Below are positions 5,376 to 5,973 of a stretch of 5,973 nucleotides of DNA, one piece after another (the first letter of the stretch is position 1; every line of letters starts with the position of its first letter). The stretch is from Candidatus Eiseniibacteriota bacterium (GTDB lineage Bacteria > Eisenbacteria > RBG-16-71-46 > CAIMUX01). Made by a program: the position numbers and the translations under genes. The DNA is taken from the NCBI GenBank assembly GCA_020431745.1, contig JAGQHR010000232.1, forward strand, positions 1 to 5,973. The letters are read 5' to 3'. The notes beneath the pieces were generated by a model. That model ran no database searches and was not told the origin of the DNA. It was given only the letters and a program-made list of their open reading frames with translations.

Positions 5376-5383
5376 GGAGGTGA
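5376..5383 (+). promoter_or_regulatory. Near-perfect Shine-Dalgarno (GGAGGTGA) selecting a TTG start
   Basis: GGAGGTGA is complementary to the 16S rRNA 3' end over eight bases and sits 6 nt before TTG 5390. No ATG or GTG in this frame is as well placed, so the rare TTG is the start. A strong ribosome site with a weak start codon is a common pairing that tunes expression. Confidence 0.85.
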
Positions 5384-5389
5384 CTGCCC

Positions 5390-5839
5390 TTGGACGAACT
5401 GTTCCACAATCGTCTACTTTGGACGACGGTGATCGCGAGCCTGGTAGCGCAGGGCCTCAAGGTCGTGCTCGCGTTGTTCACGGAGTCGCCGGCCAAGGCG
5501 TTTTCGCGCGTTCTCGAGACCGGCGGCATGCCATCCGCGCACAGCGCCGCCGTCAGCGCGCTCGCGACCGGGGTCGGCCTCACCCACGGCTGGGGGAGCC
5601 CGTTCTTCGCGCTCTCCGCGGTCTTCGGCTACATCGTGATCTACGACGCGACCGGGATCCGCCGGCATGCGGGGATGCATGCGGCACTGCTCAACCGCTT
5701 GATGCACGAGCTGCGGCACCTGATGGACGAGGACGTAGTACCACGCGAAGCACTCAAGACCCTCTTGGGTCACACCTACCCGCAGGTGTTGATGGGGATC
5801 ATCCTCGGAATCGCGATCGGAGCAGTTTCGTTCCGCTGA
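5390..5839 (+). CDS. Divergent PAP2 family protein (DUF212, YuiD-type), integral membrane
   Basis: This 149-aa protein matches the usual length of the family. Its three signature blocks are present: GGMPSAHSA (45-53), YDATGIRRHAG (85-95) and LGHTYPQVLMGIILG (126-140). Hydrophobic segments at about 10-30, 52-65, 71-88 and 132-147 indicate several membrane spans, with a charged cytosolic-type stretch at about 103-125 (LMHELRHLMDEDVVPREAL). The family is related to PAP2 acid phosphatases, and the PSAH and His-containing blocks are reminiscent of the phosphatase motifs. The substrate is not established, so lipid-phosphate hydrolysis is only a suggestion. The TTG start at 5390 is fixed by GGAGGTGA at 5376-5383. 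A weak sigma-70-like pair (TTCGCA 5327-5332, TACTCT 5349-5354, 16-bp spacer) lies upstream, so it may have its own promoter or be read from the lipoprotein gene. It ends 18 bp from the convergent STAS gene. Confidence 0.92.
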   Translation: MDELFHNRLLWTTVIASLVAQGLKVVLALFTESPAKAFSRVLETGGMPSAHSAAVSALATGVGLTHGWGSPFFALSAVFGYIVIYDATGIRRHAGMHAALLNRLMHELRHLMDEDVVPREALKTLLGHTYPQVLMGIILGIAIGAVSFR

Positions 5840-5857
5840 AAGAGTCCGCTGGCGGGA

Positions 5858-5973
5858 TCACTCCCCGTCGTCCGCATCGTCCTCCTCGGACAGGTCGGCG
5901 CCGATCGCCTCCATCGCATCCGCGCGGGTCGCAGTGATCTCGAGCACCTGGTCCAACTTGGTGATCTCCATGA
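5858..5973 (-). CDS. C-terminal end of a STAS-domain (anti-anti-sigma type) protein, partial
   Basis: Only the last 37 full codons lie in the window; the gene continues past base 5973. The visible residues MEITKLDQVLEITATRADAM followed by EAIG match the final strand and helix of STAS domains of the SpoIIAA type, whose usual form is 'L-x-I-T-G-L-D-x-V-F-x-I' then an 'EEAL-x-AL' helix. After it comes an acidic tail (DLSEEDDADDGE) ending at TGA 5860-5858. The first Met at 5971 is probably internal, since the STAS strand would start before it. Such proteins bind anti-sigma kinases, or form part of larger signalling or transporter proteins; the phosphorylatable Ser lies outside the window. The evidence is a short segment only. 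It is convergent with the DUF212 gene, 18 bp apart. Confidence 0.6.
   Translation of the reverse strand, partial: MEITKLDQVLEITATRADAMEAIGADLSEEDDADDGE

Noticed and set aside
5380..5937. Overlapping + strand open frame of 185 codons starting at GTG 5380.
   Set aside because: It is an Arg-rich shadow of the DUF212 gene in another frame, with no recognisable domain.

Overview
The window is GC-rich bacterial DNA from a diderm (Gram-negative-type) organism. It encodes an NtrC-class sigma-54 activator, a membrane histidine kinase, an OmpA-domain lipoprotein and two other lipoprotein-like secreted proteins. No gene is diagnostic of a phylum. The mix would suit a deltaproteobacterial-type, acidobacterial or Eisenbacteria/Krumholzibacteria-like lineage, but that is inference. 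I see no rRNA, tRNA, mobile element or CRISPR array.

Region 1 (137-3551, + strand) is a tightly coupled three-gene operon: a complete NtrC-type response regulator, its likely partner histidine kinase (GTG start inside a 4-nt GTGA overlap), and a small lipoprotein-like protein with a Pro/Thr-rich linker and helical C-terminus (ATGA overlap). The kinase has a Cache/PAS-like extracytoplasmic sensor and an unusual H-box with Glu where most HisKA proteins have Pro. The co-translated secreted protein is of unknown function and could be a sensor accessory or an envelope component.

Region 2 (3552-3656) is a convergent intergenic spacer with two strong inverted repeats, neither followed by a T-tract. 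The second has two mutually exclusive foldings that share one 3' arm.

Region 3 (3657-4298, - strand) is an outer-membrane lipoprotein with an Lpp-like coiled-coil stalk and a C-terminal OmpA peptidoglycan-binding domain. A 431-bp divergent spacer (4299-4729) follows. It holds an AT-rich patch, inverted repeats, and a good but imperfect sigma-54 (-24/-12) promoter candidate directed at the next gene.

Region 4 (4730-5839, + strand) has a lipoprotein with a beta-rich domain carrying a 'VPAGTRVRG' motif, then a divergent PAP2 (DUF212/YuiD-type) membrane protein starting at TTG behind a near-perfect Shine-Dalgarno. The window closes with the 3' end of a - strand gene whose product looks like the C-terminus of a STAS (anti-anti-sigma type) domain with an acidic tail.

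The best lead for something undescribed is modest: an NtrC/kinase pair co-translated with an unknown secreted protein, next to divergently transcribed envelope lipoprotein genes, one of which has a sigma-54-like promoter. I see no clear new defence, mobile or biosynthetic system.
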